Assembly (NCBI GenBank): GCA_023300375.1
Contig: JALZWO010000011.1
Coordinates: forward strand, 33,055 to 97,054
DNA: 64,000 bases
Source of the DNA: Granulosicoccus sp.
Lineage (GTDB): Bacteria > Pseudomonadota > Gammaproteobacteria > Granulosicoccales > Granulosicoccaceae
Direction: 5' to 3'
Below are positions 1 to 10,506 of the stretch, in pieces. A program made the translations under genes and the position numbers. The notes below the pieces were generated by a model, which made no database searches, had not been told where the DNA came from, and saw only the letters and a list, made by a program, of their open reading frames with translations. How positions within the stretch are numbered: position 1 is the stretch's first letter; every line of letters begins with the position of its first letter.

Positions 1-174
1 AAGGGTGCTGGCGGCGTGATTTTGTTGTTATTGGTTGCCTGAGGTTTTTGCCCGCGAAATGTTATCTGAAAGTAGGAGTAGTGCTCACATTACTTAAGTG
101 CGCGAAAACTTTTGCTTTTATCGTGCTTGCAGTTGATATAATTTTGGTAACTACAGGCCAAGAATGGCAACCTA
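1..174. other. Window edge; leader of the PBP1A gene
   Basis: No complete gene is visible before the PBP1A start. Frame 1 from base 1 reads in sense for 13 codons to a TGA at 40-42 (ending ILLLLVA) and could be the 3' end of a plus-strand gene cut by the window edge, but this is too short to support. The rest is the PBP1A upstream region. Confidence 0.3.
112..142 (+). promoter_or_regulatory. Possible sigma-70 promoter of the PBP1A gene
   Basis: A perfect -10 hexamer TATAAT lies at 137-142, about 33 bases before the PBP1A start. The best -35 candidates (TTGCTT at 112-117, or TGCTTT at 113-118) leave a spacer of 18-19 bases. It is read from consensus only, so it stays tentative. Confidence 0.4.
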
Positions 175-2811
175 ATGCTCAACTCCAGCAATTCGCGTCG
201 TCGCTCGCGCCGTCACTCGCGAACAAAAAAAAGCGGTGTGTTAGCTCGATTAGTTAAGTGGTTTGCGATCAGCAGTGCCTTGATGGGTTTATTGCTCGTC
301 TTGGGCGTGGGCTACCTATACCTCTCTATTGCTCCGGAGCTACCAGATGTAAAGCAGCTTCGAGAAGTGCAGCTGCAGATGCCGTTGCGTATTTTTACAG
401 CCGATGGTGACCTTATCGCTGAGTACGGTGAGAAGCGCCGCGAGCCTGTTCTGATCTCTCAAGTGCCAGACAGCTTAAAAAACGCCATTATTGCCGCGGA
501 AGACCAAAATTTTTACACTCATCCGGGCGTCGCTTGGCAGGGACTGGCTCGTGCGGCATTCCATCTGATAAAAACAGGGCGCAAAGGGCCCGGCGGTAGC
601 ACCATAACCATGCAGGTTGCTAGGAATTTCTTTTTATCTAACGAAAAAACCTATGATCGCAAGATCCGCGAAATTTTCTTGTCGTTCAAAATAGAAAGCG
701 AGCTTGCCAAAGACCAGATTCTCGAGCTGTACATTAATAAGATTTATCTGGGGAATCGTTCCTACGGTTTTGCCGCAGCAACTCGGGTTTATTACGGAAA
801 GAGCATTACAGAGCTTGAGGTGGTGGAATCTGCCATGCTGGCTGGTCTGCCCAAAGCACCCTCACGTTACAACCCTGTGGTGAACCCTGAGCGTGCTCTT
901 CTGCGCCGAGATTACGTTCTGGGCCGAATGTTGGCTTTGGACATGATAGACAAAACAACCTACGACCAGGCGTTGGTCGCTGAAGTTACTGCCAAAGTGC
1001 ATTATGCTCAACCCGAGGCTGAGGCAGACTATGTCGGAGAAATGGCTCGCTCGCGTGTCGAACAATTGTTTGGTGAGAACTGGGCCAACGCGGGCTATAA
1101 CGTGTTCACTTCTATTCGCACCAAGGAGCAGAACGCTGCGAACGCTGCATTACGGAATTCGCTTTATGACTACGAGCGGCGGCATGGATACACTGGGCCC
1201 ATCGCGCAACTGGAACTTGAAACACTAAACGATCGTGAAGCCTTATCGGCAGCGCTAGAAGAATTTGCAAAGCCAGGTGATCTTCTCCCAGCAGCTGTGT
1301 CTTTAATCCAAGACAATACGGCAACGGTTGTGTTGGCGAGTGGAGCAGAATATTTAGTGCCGTTCGAAGAGATCGAATGGGCCAGAGAGCGCATTGACAT
1401 TGACACTCTCGGCGACGAAGTACGCAGCATAGATCAAGTGTTTAGTGTGGGTGATGTCATTGGGGTACAAGAGCAAAGCGATGGCACTGTAAAATTTGTG
1501 CAGGAGCCAGGTGTTGAAGCTGCGTTTATAGCTATCGAGCCTGGTACGGGTGAGATCATTGCGTTGGTGGGTGGTTTTGACTACTACCGAAGCAAGTTCA
1601 ATCGAGCTACGCAGGCACGCCGCCAACCCGGGTCAACGTTCAAACCCTTCATATATTCTGCAGCATTAAGCGCAGGTGATACAGCTGCAACCATCTACAA
1701 CGATGCACCTGTGGTTTTCCATGATTCGGCGCTAGAGGGCGAGTGGCGTCCGTCAAACTATAGCGGACGCTTTTATGGGCCTACTCGGTTACGTGAAGCG
1801 TTGGTGAAATCCCAGAATTTGGTGTCAGTTCGGGTCTTACGGCAAATCGGCATACCTTATGTGGTTGATTTCGCGCAACGATTCGGGTTTCTCAAGGAAA
1901 ATCTACCGCCTGATCTTTCCTTATCATTGGGTAGTGCCGCTGTTACGCCAATCGAATTGACCTCTGCCTTCTCGGTGTTTGCTAACGGGGGTTACAAAGT
2001 GCCTGCTCATTTCATCGAAAGGGTGGAAGATCCCCGTGGCAATGTGCTCTACAGCACGCCAAAGGTGGTGTTCTGTGACGATTGTGATCCCCGTTTTGTT
2101 AACCCTCTGCAAGCGGAGCTGGGTATTGAAGAGACCAGCACTGATGGGCAGGAACAAGGAACTACGACTGTTGATGAAGAATCATTGGCTGTGTTGCAAA
2201 ATGAGGATGCCACTGCCGAAGAGAGTGCGGCTGCGAGTATTGAACTGAAAAAAATCCAGCTTGATACCGTCGATGCACCACGAGTTATCGATGCACGTAA
2301 TGCGTACATTATGACCAGCATGATGCAGGAAGTCGTTCAGCGGGGAACCGCTAGACGGGCAGGTGAAGCGTTAGGGCGCACCGACTTAGCTGGCAAGACA
2401 GGCACGACTAACAATCAGCTAGATGCTTGGTTCGTTGGTTATAACGCCGATGTTGTGGCTTCCGCGTGGATTGGTTCTGATGGCTTGAATCCTCTGGGTC
2501 GACGTGAATCAGGCGGCATTGCCGCATTACCTATCTGGACTGAGTTCATGTCACGTGTGCTGGCTGATACTCCGCCAGCACTCTTGCCTGAGCCTGTAGG
2601 AGTTGCGCGAGTTCGTATTGATAGAGCCACAGGTGAGCCAGGAGCTGGTGATAACACCATGTTCGAATTGTTTATGGATGAAAACATGCCTGAAGGAGTG
2701 GAAGTCGAACGCTTGCAATCTGCTGAACGACAGAGTGCCAATGGTGGTGTCGAGATACCAGTGAGAAAGACGCGCAAAGAGAGAGTGAAAGAGGTCGAAT
2801 CATTGTTCTGA
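175..2811 (+). CDS. mrcA: Penicillin-binding protein 1A, bifunctional transglycosylase/transpeptidase
   Basis: Class A penicillin-binding protein, which polymerises and cross-links peptidoglycan on the periplasmic face of the inner membrane. At 878 aa it has the usual PBP1A size. An Arg/Ser-rich cytoplasmic start is followed by one membrane anchor (about residues 28-52). The GT51 glycosyltransferase signatures are present: EDQNFYTHPG with the catalytic Glu, GGSTITMQVARN, and KIREIFLSFKIE. The transpeptidase motifs are also present: STFK (about residue 486, nucleophile Ser), SQN, and KTGT near residue 740. An acidic Glu/Thr/Ser-rich stretch at about residues 655-700 sits between SQN and KTGT and looks like a lineage-specific linker. 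The gene stands alone with its own putative promoter and is convergent with hemE. Confidence 0.95.
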   Translation: MLNSSNSRRRSRRHSRTKKSGVLARLVKWFAISSALMGLLLVLGVGYLYLSIAPELPDVKQLREVQLQMPLRIFTADGDLIAEYGEKRREPVLISQVPDSLKNAIIAAEDQNFYTHPGVAWQGLARAAFHLIKTGRKGPGGSTITMQVARNFFLSNEKTYDRKIREIFLSFKIESELAKDQILELYINKIYLGNRSYGFAAATRVYYGKSITELEVVESAMLAGLPKAPSRYNPVVNPERALLRRDYVLGRMLALDMIDKTTYDQALVAEVTAKVHYAQPEAEADYVGEMARSRVEQLFGENWANAGYNVFTSIRTKEQNAANAALRNSLYDYERRHGYTGPIAQLELETLNDREALSAALEEFAKPGDLLPAAVSLIQDNTATVVLASGAEYLVPFEEIEWARERIDIDTLGDEVRSIDQVFSVGDVIGVQEQSDGTVKFVQEPGVEAAFIAIEPGTGEIIALVGGFDYYRSKFNRATQARRQPGSTFKPFIYSAALSAGDTAATIYNDAPVVFHDSALEGEWRPSNYSGRFYGPTRLREALVKSQNLVSVRVLRQIGIPYVVDFAQRFGFLKENLPPDLSLSLGSAAVTPIELTSAFSVFANGGYKVPAHFIERVEDPRGNVLYSTPKVVFCDDCDPRFVNPLQAELGIEETSTDGQEQGTTTVDEESLAVLQNEDATAEESAAASIELKKIQLDTVDAPRVIDARNAYIMTSMMQEVVQRGTARRAGEALGRTDLAGKTGTTNNQLDAWFVGYNADVVASAWIGSDGLNPLGRRESGGIAALPIWTEFMSRVLADTPPALLPEPVGVARVRIDRATGEPGAGDNTMFELFMDENMPEGVEVERLQSAERQSANGGVEIPVRKTRKERVKEVESLF

Positions 2812-2847
2812 TGAGGTAGATCAGGAGATGACCTGTTTGAGCCTGAT

Positions 2848-2997
2848 CGTCATTCCCGTTTGACCGTCTTCCGGCCCGCCCGTCATTCCAGCTCATCCGC
2901 CACACCCGCTCGCCCGTCATTCGCGCAGGCGGGAATCCAGAACGCTAGGGCATTGACTTCAGCCCACCTGTGGATGTCCGCCTTTGCGCAGATGACG
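2848..2997. repeat. Intergenic inverted-repeat cluster (CGTCATTCC family)
   Basis: Three CGTCATTC starts occur at about 2848, 2881 and 2915. The last continues as a unit with a GCGCAGGCGGGAATCCA body (2915-2942). A reverse-complement unit, starting TGGATGTCCGCC and ending CAGATGACG, lies at 2971-2997. The two outer units face each other like a REP/BIME pair between the convergent PBP1A and hemE genes. The same family recurs at 4121, 29597 and 32921. Confidence 0.65.
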
Positions 2998-3017
2998 CGG
3001 TTGGGTTTGTTAGCGGA

Positions 3018-4076
3018 TTACTGGGTGCTAAATTCTCGAACGGCTTCTACCATGACTCCCAGATTATCGGGATTGACGAATTGGTGAATACCGTGGCCCA
3101 GATTGAAGACATGGCCTGGGCCCGTACCGTAGCTATCGAGAACTCGCTGTACTTCAGTGCGTATGCTTTCTGGCGAACCATAGAGTACTGACGGATCAAG
3201 ATTGCCCTGAAGTGCGACACGATCGCCTGTGCGAGCACGTGCATCGCTAAGATCTGTGGTCCAATCAACTCCAAGCCCATCACAACCAGTGTCTGCCATG
3301 ATATCCAGCCATTGTCCGCCGTTTTTAGTGAACAGCACAACAGGGACCTTACGGCCATCTGCTTGACGGGTAAGTCCATCGACAATTTGCTGCATGTAGC
3401 GCAACGAAAATTCACGGTAGTTGGCAGGTGCCAGAACCCCACCCCAAGTATCGAACACCATAAGTGATTGCGCACCGGCTTCTACCTGAGCATTTAGATA
3501 GCTGATAACTGATTGGGCAGTCTTGTCCAACATCTTATGTAAAGTGAGTGGATCGCTGAATAACATACCTTTGATTTTGGCAAAATCTTTAGTGCCTCCA
3601 CCTTCCACCATGTAGGTGGCTAATGTCCAAGGGCTGCCTGAAAAGCCAATCAGAGGGACGCGCCCGTTAAGCTCGCGTCTAATGGTGCTGACGGCATCCA
3701 TAACGTAGCGAAGTGAGTCTGTAGGATCGGGGATGGGTAGTTTTTCTACGTCAGCGGCAGTTCTTACTGGGTTAGAGAACTTAGGGCCTTCACCAGTTTC
3801 GAAGTGCAGTCCCAGTCCCATGGCATCAGGAATGGTGAGAATGTCCGAAAATAGAATGGCCGCATCAAGATTGAAGCGATCTATCGGCTGTAATGTTACT
3901 TCGCAGGCTAATTCAGGATTGCTGCACAAGCTCATGAAGTCACCAGCTTGCTTGCGCACCTTTAGATACTCAGGCAGATACCGTCCAGCCTGACGCATGA
4001 CCCAAACAGGCGTGCGTGGCACGTCTTCTCTATTTAACGCTCTGAGGTAAAGATCGTTTTGCAGTTCTGCGCTCAT
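3018..4076 (-). CDS. hemE: Uroporphyrinogen decarboxylase
   Basis: Cytoplasmic enzyme that removes four carboxyl groups from uroporphyrinogen III to give coproporphyrinogen III in heme synthesis. The protein is 352 aa, the normal family length. The N terminus carries the signature [15 protein letters not shown], whose Arg residues bind substrate propionates, and the second signature [17 protein letters not shown] is at about residues 140-155. The C-terminal [14 protein letters not shown] region is intact. It follows gltD on the same strand, with 165 bases and a small repeat between. gltBD-hemE is a known gammaproteobacterial order, so the pairing is ancestral even though gltB is absent here. 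Confidence 0.96.
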   Translation of the reverse strand: MSAELQNDLYLRALNREDVPRTPVWVMRQAGRYLPEYLKVRKQAGDFMSLCSNPELACEVTLQPIDRFNLDAAILFSDILTIPDAMGLGLHFETGEGPKFSNPVRTAADVEKLPIPDPTDSLRYVMDAVSTIRRELNGRVPLIGFSGSPWTLATYMVEGGGTKDFAKIKGMLFSDPLTLHKMLDKTAQSVISYLNAQVEAGAQSLMVFDTWGGVLAPANYREFSLRYMQQIVDGLTRQADGRKVPVVLFTKNGGQWLDIMADTGCDGLGVDWTTDLSDARARTGDRVALQGNLDPSVLYGSPESIRTEVQRVLDSYGTGPGHVFNLGHGIHQFVNPDNLGVMVEAVREFSTQ

Positions 4077-4120
4077 GGTTTCTTAAAAAGTGGTTTATGG
4101 CGAAATGACACCTACTTTAC

Positions 4121-4187
4121 TGCCATCCCCACGAAAGTGGGGATCCATGCTGTGGACAATTCTGGTTTCCCGTCTTTGCGGGATGAA
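4121..4187. repeat. Degenerate CGTCATTCC-family inverted repeats
   Basis: The gltD-hemE gap holds a hairpin unit at 4121-4150 (ATCCCCACGAAAGTGGGGAT core) followed by a second, weaker unit at 4164-4187 (TTCCCGTCTTTGCGGGAT). They belong to the same family as the repeats at 2915, 29597 and 32921 but are more diverged. They may act as an mRNA hairpin between the two genes. Confidence 0.5.
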
Positions 4188-4240
4188 GATTCTCCGTATT
4201 TTTGTTTCAGTAAGCGCCGTGTGTTCGTGGCCGAGTGAGA

Positions 4241-5716
<1,476 letters not shown>

Positions 5717-5907
5717 CTAAATCCGAGCACGAAAAAATTGAGGATTGCATCATGGCAGAAGCCAGACGCCTTTGGTTCCTGCGTTGTTACACTAAATGAC
5801 AGTCTTGGCAGGCATCTCTTTGCAGGCCAAGTGTCGGGTCGTCAGCCAGCTTTGTACGCAATAGAGCGTGGAATGAGTTGCTGAAGACTGACCGAAATAC
5901 CAAAATA

Positions 5908-6357
5908 CTATGCAGCCAGGCGGCTTTTAATGCTTTGGCTAACTGCAGACATGTCGGCTTTGCCCTGCATCAGTGGTTTTACCAAGCCCATGACTTTGCC
6001 CATATCCTTGATAGATGAGGCACCGGAATCGCTAATGGCCTGATCAACGATGGCGGTGATTTCTTCGCTAGTGAGCTGAGCAGGCATGTAGGTCTGTATT
6101 TGCTCGATCTCGCTTTGCTCTTGAGCCACCAAATCATCACGCTTGGCCTTCGCATACTGTTCTATCGATTCGCGGCGTTGCTTGAGCATTTTGTCGAGCA
6201 ATCCAATGACCTCTTCTTCACCAAGGTCTTTGCGCTCGTCAACTTCGCGCTGTTTGATCGCCGCTGACATCAATCTGAGAGTGGCCAGACGCGGTTTATC
6301 ACCAGCCTTCATGGCGGTTTTTATGTCGTCGAGAATGCGCTGTCTTGTTTCACTCAT
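5908..6357 (-). CDS. yqeY: GatB/YqeY domain protein
   Basis: Small soluble protein of 149 aa, entirely one YqeY domain related to the C-terminal tRNA-binding tail of GatB. Typical features are the basic start SETRQRILDDIKTAMKAGDKPRLATLRLM and the SIKDMGKVMGLVKPLMQGKADMS tail. The molecular role is unsettled; a link to tRNA-dependent amidation is inferred from homology only. It follows rpsU on the same strand after a 253-base gap with hairpins. In many proteobacteria the order is rpsU-yqeY-dnaG-rpoD, but here gltD takes the place of dnaG. Confidence 0.9.
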   Translation of the reverse strand: MSETRQRILDDIKTAMKAGDKPRLATLRLMSAAIKQREVDERKDLGEEEVIGLLDKMLKQRRESIEQYAKAKRDDLVAQEQSEIEQIQTYMPAQLTSEEITAIVDQAISDSGASSIKDMGKVMGLVKPLMQGKADMSAVSQSIKSRLAA

Positions 6358-6534
6358 GAATTGATTAGCTTGAGGTTATTGCTCAACTTCATGGCGCAAT
6401 GCACCGTCGAGCTTTGTTGCCTGCTTCCATTGGCTGCTGCTATTACCTGCCTTGGTTGCATATTTATGCACTCAACAAACATGTTGAACAAAGCCGAGAC
6501 GGCAGTATTGCTAACGACTGAGCTCTTTCAACTG

Positions 6535-6566
6535 ACTTTAGTGCGGGCTGCTGCCCACTCTAAAGT
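6535..6566. repeat. Long hairpin in the rpsU-yqeY gap
   Basis: ACTTTAG and CTAAAGT form a perfect 7-base outer stem and GGGC/GCCC an inner stem around a TGCT loop, with a 3x3 internal loop between. A shorter palindrome, TCAACA-N4-TGTTGA, is at 6472-6487. Together they suggest structured RNA between rpsU and yqeY, perhaps attenuation or an RNase processing site. No U-tract follows on the minus strand. Confidence 0.4.
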
Positions 6567-6589
6567 CTGTACAGAAAAATCTTCAGTGC

Positions 6590-6611
6590 AAAAAGCCCCG
6601 AACTGGAAGCT
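6590..6611 (-). terminator. Possible rpsU terminator
   Basis: On the minus strand a short stem (AGCTTC with GGGGCT, two G-U pairs) is followed directly by TTTTT. It overlaps the rpsU stop codon. A weak intrinsic terminator or attenuator would leave rpsU in excess over yqeY, as is usual for this gene. Confidence 0.35.
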
Positions 6612-6826
6612 TAATAAAGGCGTACGCGACGTGATGATTCTTTAGACACCTTTTTCTGGTGACGTTTTACAGCTGCCGCAGCCTTGCGCTTACGTTCTGT
6701 AGTAGGCTTTTCGTAGAACTCGCGTCGGCGGGTTTCTGTCAAAACGCCTGCTTTTTCGCATCCACGCTTAAAACGGCGTAGTGCCATTTCAAATGGTTCG
6801 TTTTCTTTAACTCGTACTGAAGGCAT
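6611..6826 (-). CDS. rpsU: 30S ribosomal protein S21
   Basis: Small basic protein (71 aa) of the 30S platform. It reads [47 protein letters not shown], the standard S21 sequence, with the Lys/Arg-rich tail. It is divergent from tsaD, the classic arrangement in gammaproteobacteria, with about 100 bases for both promoters. It heads an rpsU-yqeY unit lacking dnaG and rpoD downstream. Confidence 0.97.
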   Translation of the reverse strand: MPSVRVKENEPFEMALRRFKRGCEKAGVLTETRRREFYEKPTTERKRKAAAAVKRHQKKVSKESSRRVRLY

Positions 6827-6929
6827 GAAACGATTCTCGACTTGTCTGTAGGACTATACAAAGATTAGCCCGCTATCATAGCCGTTTTTAAGCCAGAAGT
6901 TCAACCTCCGTTAGACAAAATTCATCTTC

Positions 6930-7952
6930 ATGATAACTCTTGGTATCGAAAGCTCCTGTGATGAGACCGGCTTGGCTCTCTACTGTAGTCAACGAGGTTT
7001 GCTGTCTCACGCGCTTTTTAGCCAGATTGACCTGCATGCCTTATACGGTGGGGTCGTGCCAGAACTGGCCTCACGTGATCACATAAAGCGGCTGGTGCCG
7101 TTAACCCGCCAGGTGTGCGCGGAAGCGAATATCGAGCTGTCTGGGATTAGCAATGTGGCCTACACCCGAGGCCCCGGACTCGCTGGAGCCTTGCTGACTG
7201 GTGCAATGATGGCTCGCTCATTGGCATGGTCGTTGGGTATTCCTGCACTTGGGGTACATCATCTTGAGGGCCATTTACTGGCACCTATGCTAGAGGAGCA
7301 TGCGCCTGATTTCCCTCTAGTCTGTCTGTTGGTTTCGGGTGGGCACACCCAATTGATTGTAGTGCGTGCGCTAGGACATTATCAGTTGCTGGGAGAATCA
7401 ATTGATGATGCCGCTGGTGAGGCCTTTGATAAAACAGCCAAGATGTTAGGTCTAGGTTATCCTGGAGGGGCGGCGTTATCTGCACTGGCAAGATCGGGGG
7501 ATGCGTCAACAGTCTCTCTGCCTCGCCCGATGCTTGACAGGCCTAATCTGGACTTCAGCTTTAGTGGTTTGAAGACAGCAGCAATAACTCGATGGAAGGC
7601 ATTTTCTGGTAATGAGCCTGAGCGTGAACAATTCAAAGCTGATCTTGCCGCAAGTTTCGAGCTGGCTGTGGTCGACGTTCTCATCGGCAAAAGCATCAAA
7701 GCCATGAAGCAAAGCGGGTTGTCTACATTGGTGATTTCAGGCGGTGTTAGTGCAAACCAGACCCTGCGCGTTAGAGCTGATGCGCTTAAAGCCAGCCACG
7801 ATATCGATGTATTTTATCCTCGGTTGGAATTTTGCACTGACAACGGAGCCATGATCGCCTTGGCAGGCTCAAAGCGGCTGCAAAATGGCGAGTCAGAAGA
7901 TTTGGAGGTTAGCGTGCAGCCGCGCTGGTCGCTGGAGGCGCTATCCGGCTAA
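6930..7952 (+). CDS. tsaD: tRNA N6-threonylcarbamoyladenosine transferase TsaD
   Basis: Transfers the threonylcarbamoyl group to A37 of ANN-decoding tRNAs, working with TsaB and TsaE in the cytoplasm. The 340-aa length is normal. The N-terminal [14 protein letters not shown] and the metal-binding motif HHLEGH (about residues 111-116) are present, as are the ATP-binding [18 protein letters not shown] and [12 protein letters not shown] motifs. It is divergent from rpsU and convergent with plsY. Confidence 0.97.
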   Translation: MITLGIESSCDETGLALYCSQRGLLSHALFSQIDLHALYGGVVPELASRDHIKRLVPLTRQVCAEANIELSGISNVAYTRGPGLAGALLTGAMMARSLAWSLGIPALGVHHLEGHLLAPMLEEHAPDFPLVCLLVSGGHTQLIVVRALGHYQLLGESIDDAAGEAFDKTAKMLGLGYPGGAALSALARSGDASTVSLPRPMLDRPNLDFSFSGLKTAAITRWKAFSGNEPEREQFKADLAASFELAVVDVLIGKSIKAMKQSGLSTLVISGGVSANQTLRVRADALKASHDIDVFYPRLEFCTDNGAMIALAGSKRLQNGESEDLEVSVQPRWSLEALSG

Positions 7953-7976
7953 GCAATGGTTTGAGGCTCGGTGAGT

Positions 7977-8582
7977 TTAGCGTTTGCCGATAGTTGGTTC
8001 GCTGCCATCAAGTAACCGTGAAATGTTGCTGCGATGAGTGTAAAAAAGAAACAGCGCGATCATTACGAAGGCCACGGCGAAGACGCGTTGACCGTCAAAC
8101 AGCAAGTAGACAGGCACCAGCGCAAACGTTACCAACGCGGCCAGAGACGAGCGTTTGAAAGTCAGGCTGACTGCCAGCCATGTGAGTATGGCTAGCGCGC
8201 CTGTAACCAGACTAACCCCAAGTAGTGCGCCTAACGCGGTCGCAACCCCTTTGCCGCCTTTAAATTCGAAAAAGATCGGATACAGGTGTCCAATGAACGC
8301 TGCAATGGCTGCCAAGGCAATAGTGGGTGGGTGGGAAGTTAGTAGTGAGGTGACAAACACAGGTGCGAAGCCTTTCAGGCCGTCACCCAGAAGAGTCAGT
8401 GCCGCTGGCAGTTTTCCACCAACGCGCAGTACGTTAGTTGCTCCGGGGTTGCCAGAGCCTGCATTGCGTGGATCGTCAAGGCCCATGGCGCGACACACAA
8501 GAATAGCAGCCGAAACTGAGCCTATTGCGTAAGAGGCTACAGCGGCGAGAAGCGCAGGAATGAAAAGTTCGGCTGAAAACAT
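7977..8582 (-). CDS. plsY: Glycerol-3-phosphate acyltransferase PlsY
   Basis: Integral membrane enzyme that acylates glycerol-3-phosphate from acyl-phosphate, the first step of phospholipid synthesis with PlsX. It is 201 aa with about five membrane segments. The conserved cytoplasmic motifs GSGNPGATNVLR (about residues 42-53), DGLKGFAPV and FKGGKGVATALG are all present. The tail-to-tail tsaD-plsY arrangement is common in the class. Confidence 0.95.
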   Translation of the reverse strand: MFSAELFIPALLAAVASYAIGSVSAAILVCRAMGLDDPRNAGSGNPGATNVLRVGGKLPAALTLLGDGLKGFAPVFVTSLLTSHPPTIALAAIAAFIGHLYPIFFEFKGGKGVATALGALLGVSLVTGALAILTWLAVSLTFKRSSLAALVTFALVPVYLLFDGQRVFAVAFVMIALFLFYTHRSNISRLLDGSEPTIGKR

Positions 8583-8688
8583 AGTGGCTCAGAGCTGAAT
8601 AGATACATGCACTATAAAAGAGAATTCTGTGCAGCACCAACTTCTTATGCCATCCTTTACGCCAGAGTTGCCTAAAATTTCGTTATTA

Positions 8689-9594
8689 ATGAGTACATTG
8701 ATCCAACCACAGACCATTGACGTTGTCAGGCGGCAATTTCTAAAAAGCCAACAGGCTTTTGACGCTCACTCGGCTGTCTTTCAGTCGATCAGCGATCGCT
8801 TGCTTGCGCGTCTGGAATTTTTGGCTGTAGAACCCAAGCGCATTCTAGATCTGGGTTGTCGTTCCGGTTATCAGCTTGCGGCGCTTGCAGAACGTTACCC
8901 CCAAGCAACGATTGTCGGTGCAGATCCAGCTCCTGGAGCTGCGCCCCAGTTGCCCTCGTCGTGGCCGTCGTGGCTTCGACGTGAAAAATCGGCCCGTCAT
9001 CCTCGAGTGGCCTGCGATCCCCATCAACTGCCGTTTGCTGATGAATCCTTTGATTTAGTGATATCGAATCTGTTTCTGCCTTGGTGCCAAGAGCCTCATC
9101 GGGTATTTGCGGAGGTATCACGCGTGCTTGGCACTGGAGGTGCTTTCATGTTTACCAGTGCTGGGCCGGATACGTTGATCGAGTACCGTCGTTTGTGGGC
9201 TGATCTGGACTCACATTTGCACGTTTTTGGGTTGATTGATATGCATGATCTCGGAGATTCGATGATGTCGTCAGGTTTTGCAGCCCCGGTACTGGATCGA
9301 GATAATCTCGTGATCGACTATCCGTCGGTGGCAGCGCTTCAAAAAGAGCTAATTGCCTTGGGTGCAGCTAACATTGCGCTTGGTCGACGGCCCGGTCTGA
9401 TGTCAGGGGAAGTCAACCAGCGCCTGGCGGCGCAGGCGATGGGTGATAAGCGATGTAAAGTCACTCTGGAGTTGGTACAGGGGCATGGTTGGAAAGGTGA
9501 GTTGCGCACGCCAAATGAGCCGGGTGCCGATGTAACGGTATCCATTGATACGCTTCGTGGCTCATGGAGTCCAAAAACAGGGCGACAACGTTAG
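8689..9594 (+). CDS. BioC-like SAM-dependent methyltransferase
   Basis: Class I methyltransferase. Motif I is ILDLGCRSG followed by the acidic GADPAP; later motifs are LPFADESFDLVISNLFLPWC and RVLGTGGAFMFTSAGPDTL. The best match by eye is the malonyl-ACP O-methyltransferase BioC group, which primes pimelate synthesis for biotin, or its complex-I-linked NDUFAF5 relatives. It is 301 aa from ATG 8689, with possible starts at 8647 (ATG) and 8629 (GTG); the homologous part begins at IDVVRRQFLKSQQAFDAHS. No other bio gene is nearby, so the biotin role is not supported by context. It is divergent from plsY. Confidence 0.7.
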   Translation: MSTLIQPQTIDVVRRQFLKSQQAFDAHSAVFQSISDRLLARLEFLAVEPKRILDLGCRSGYQLAALAERYPQATIVGADPAPGAAPQLPSSWPSWLRREKSARHPRVACDPHQLPFADESFDLVISNLFLPWCQEPHRVFAEVSRVLGTGGAFMFTSAGPDTLIEYRRLWADLDSHLHVFGLIDMHDLGDSMMSSGFAAPVLDRDNLVIDYPSVAALQKELIALGAANIALGRRPGLMSGEVNQRLAAQAMGDKRCKVTLELVQGHGWKGELRTPNEPGADVTVSIDTLRGSWSPKTGRQR

Positions 9595-9721
9595 AACAGA
9601 ATTAGCCGAGCAATTGCAAAGGCAATATGTAGTTAAGTGGAATTGACACACGTGTCAGCTTAGCTTTACAGTTTGCGTCGTTCGAACAACAGTTGATTTA
9701 CATTGGCAACCCAAATGCAAG

Positions 9722-10195
9722 ATGATTGAAGTTCAAGACAAACAAGGCTGCACCACCAGACTCATAGTGACAGCCAATCGCTCCATGAGCTGGAAGGCAA
9801 ATCTTTATCTTGCCGCCAGCTTGGGGGTGATTTGCATGGGTGTGGCCATCGCAATGGCCACCTTCGGTTTGTGGATGATTATCCCGTTTGCTGGGCTGGA
9901 GATTATATTTATTGTGGTGTGCTTGTACCTAACGCTGAAAAGACTTTCGCGTCAGGAGGTCATTACTGTTGATAGCGAGGCCATCAAGGTTGAGTGGGGA
10001 TACAGTCAACCGGACGTTACTGTTAACTTGCCACGTCGTTGGAGTAGGTTGTCTTACCACTGCAAAGACAGCGAGTTTGAGGTTGGCGAGCTGAGCGTGA
10101 GTGCGCACGGAAAGCGCTATGTGCTTGGCCAGTGTTTGAATAAAAAGGAGAAAAAAGCTCTATACGGTGAGCTAAAGAGTGCCATGGCCCAATGA
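9722..10195 (+). CDS. DUF2244 membrane protein
   Basis: 157-aa protein with a short N-terminal cytoplasmic part, two membrane helices (about residues 27-47 and 53-73) and a C-terminal soluble domain ending in a basic helix. The family (DUF2244) has no defined activity. In gammaproteobacteria and alphaproteobacteria it is often found beside cytochrome c oxidase genes, as here, directly upstream of coxB with a 311-base gap. A role in oxidase assembly is inferred from position only. Confidence 0.75.
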   Translation: MIEVQDKQGCTTRLIVTANRSMSWKANLYLAASLGVICMGVAIAMATFGLWMIIPFAGLEIIFIVVCLYLTLKRLSRQEVITVDSEAIKVEWGYSQPDVTVNLPRRWSRLSYHCKDSEFEVGELSVSAHGKRYVLGQCLNKKEKKALYGELKSAMAQ

Positions 10196-10506
10196 GACAT
10201 ATGATCGGGTTTCATAAGTCATGGTCGCGAAAAGAATATTAGATGTATCTCATTGACCGATTACAAAGCGGCGTCGTGGGTATACACTCTTCGCTTTGAC
10301 ATGACAGTGTGGTCAGAATCCAACTTGTCTGTGGTTTTTATACACATGCGGCGTGTCTGGTTGCCGAATGTGATGAGCATGTTCTATATACATGCTGAAT
10401 GCTAAACAATGGTTCCAGAGACCAAGCGTGAGCTAACGCTCGTTCGCACGGTTTCTGTATGCCGATTCGCTTTATTATTAATTGATTTCTTATTGGAGAG
10501 TGGTTT
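10196..10506. other. Upstream region of the cytochrome oxidase operon
   Basis: No gene is seen. An inverted repeat GCATGT-N7-ACATGC lies at 10377-10395 and a smaller one, AGCGT-N6-ACGCT, near 10426. These are candidates for a regulator site or RNA structure. A TTGGAGAG ribosome-binding site precedes coxB at about 10493-10501. Confidence 0.4.

Noticed and set aside
1..42. Possible 3' end of a plus-strand gene (13 codons ending ILLLLVA-stop)
   Set aside because: Too short to judge; any frame gives a tail of this length by chance.
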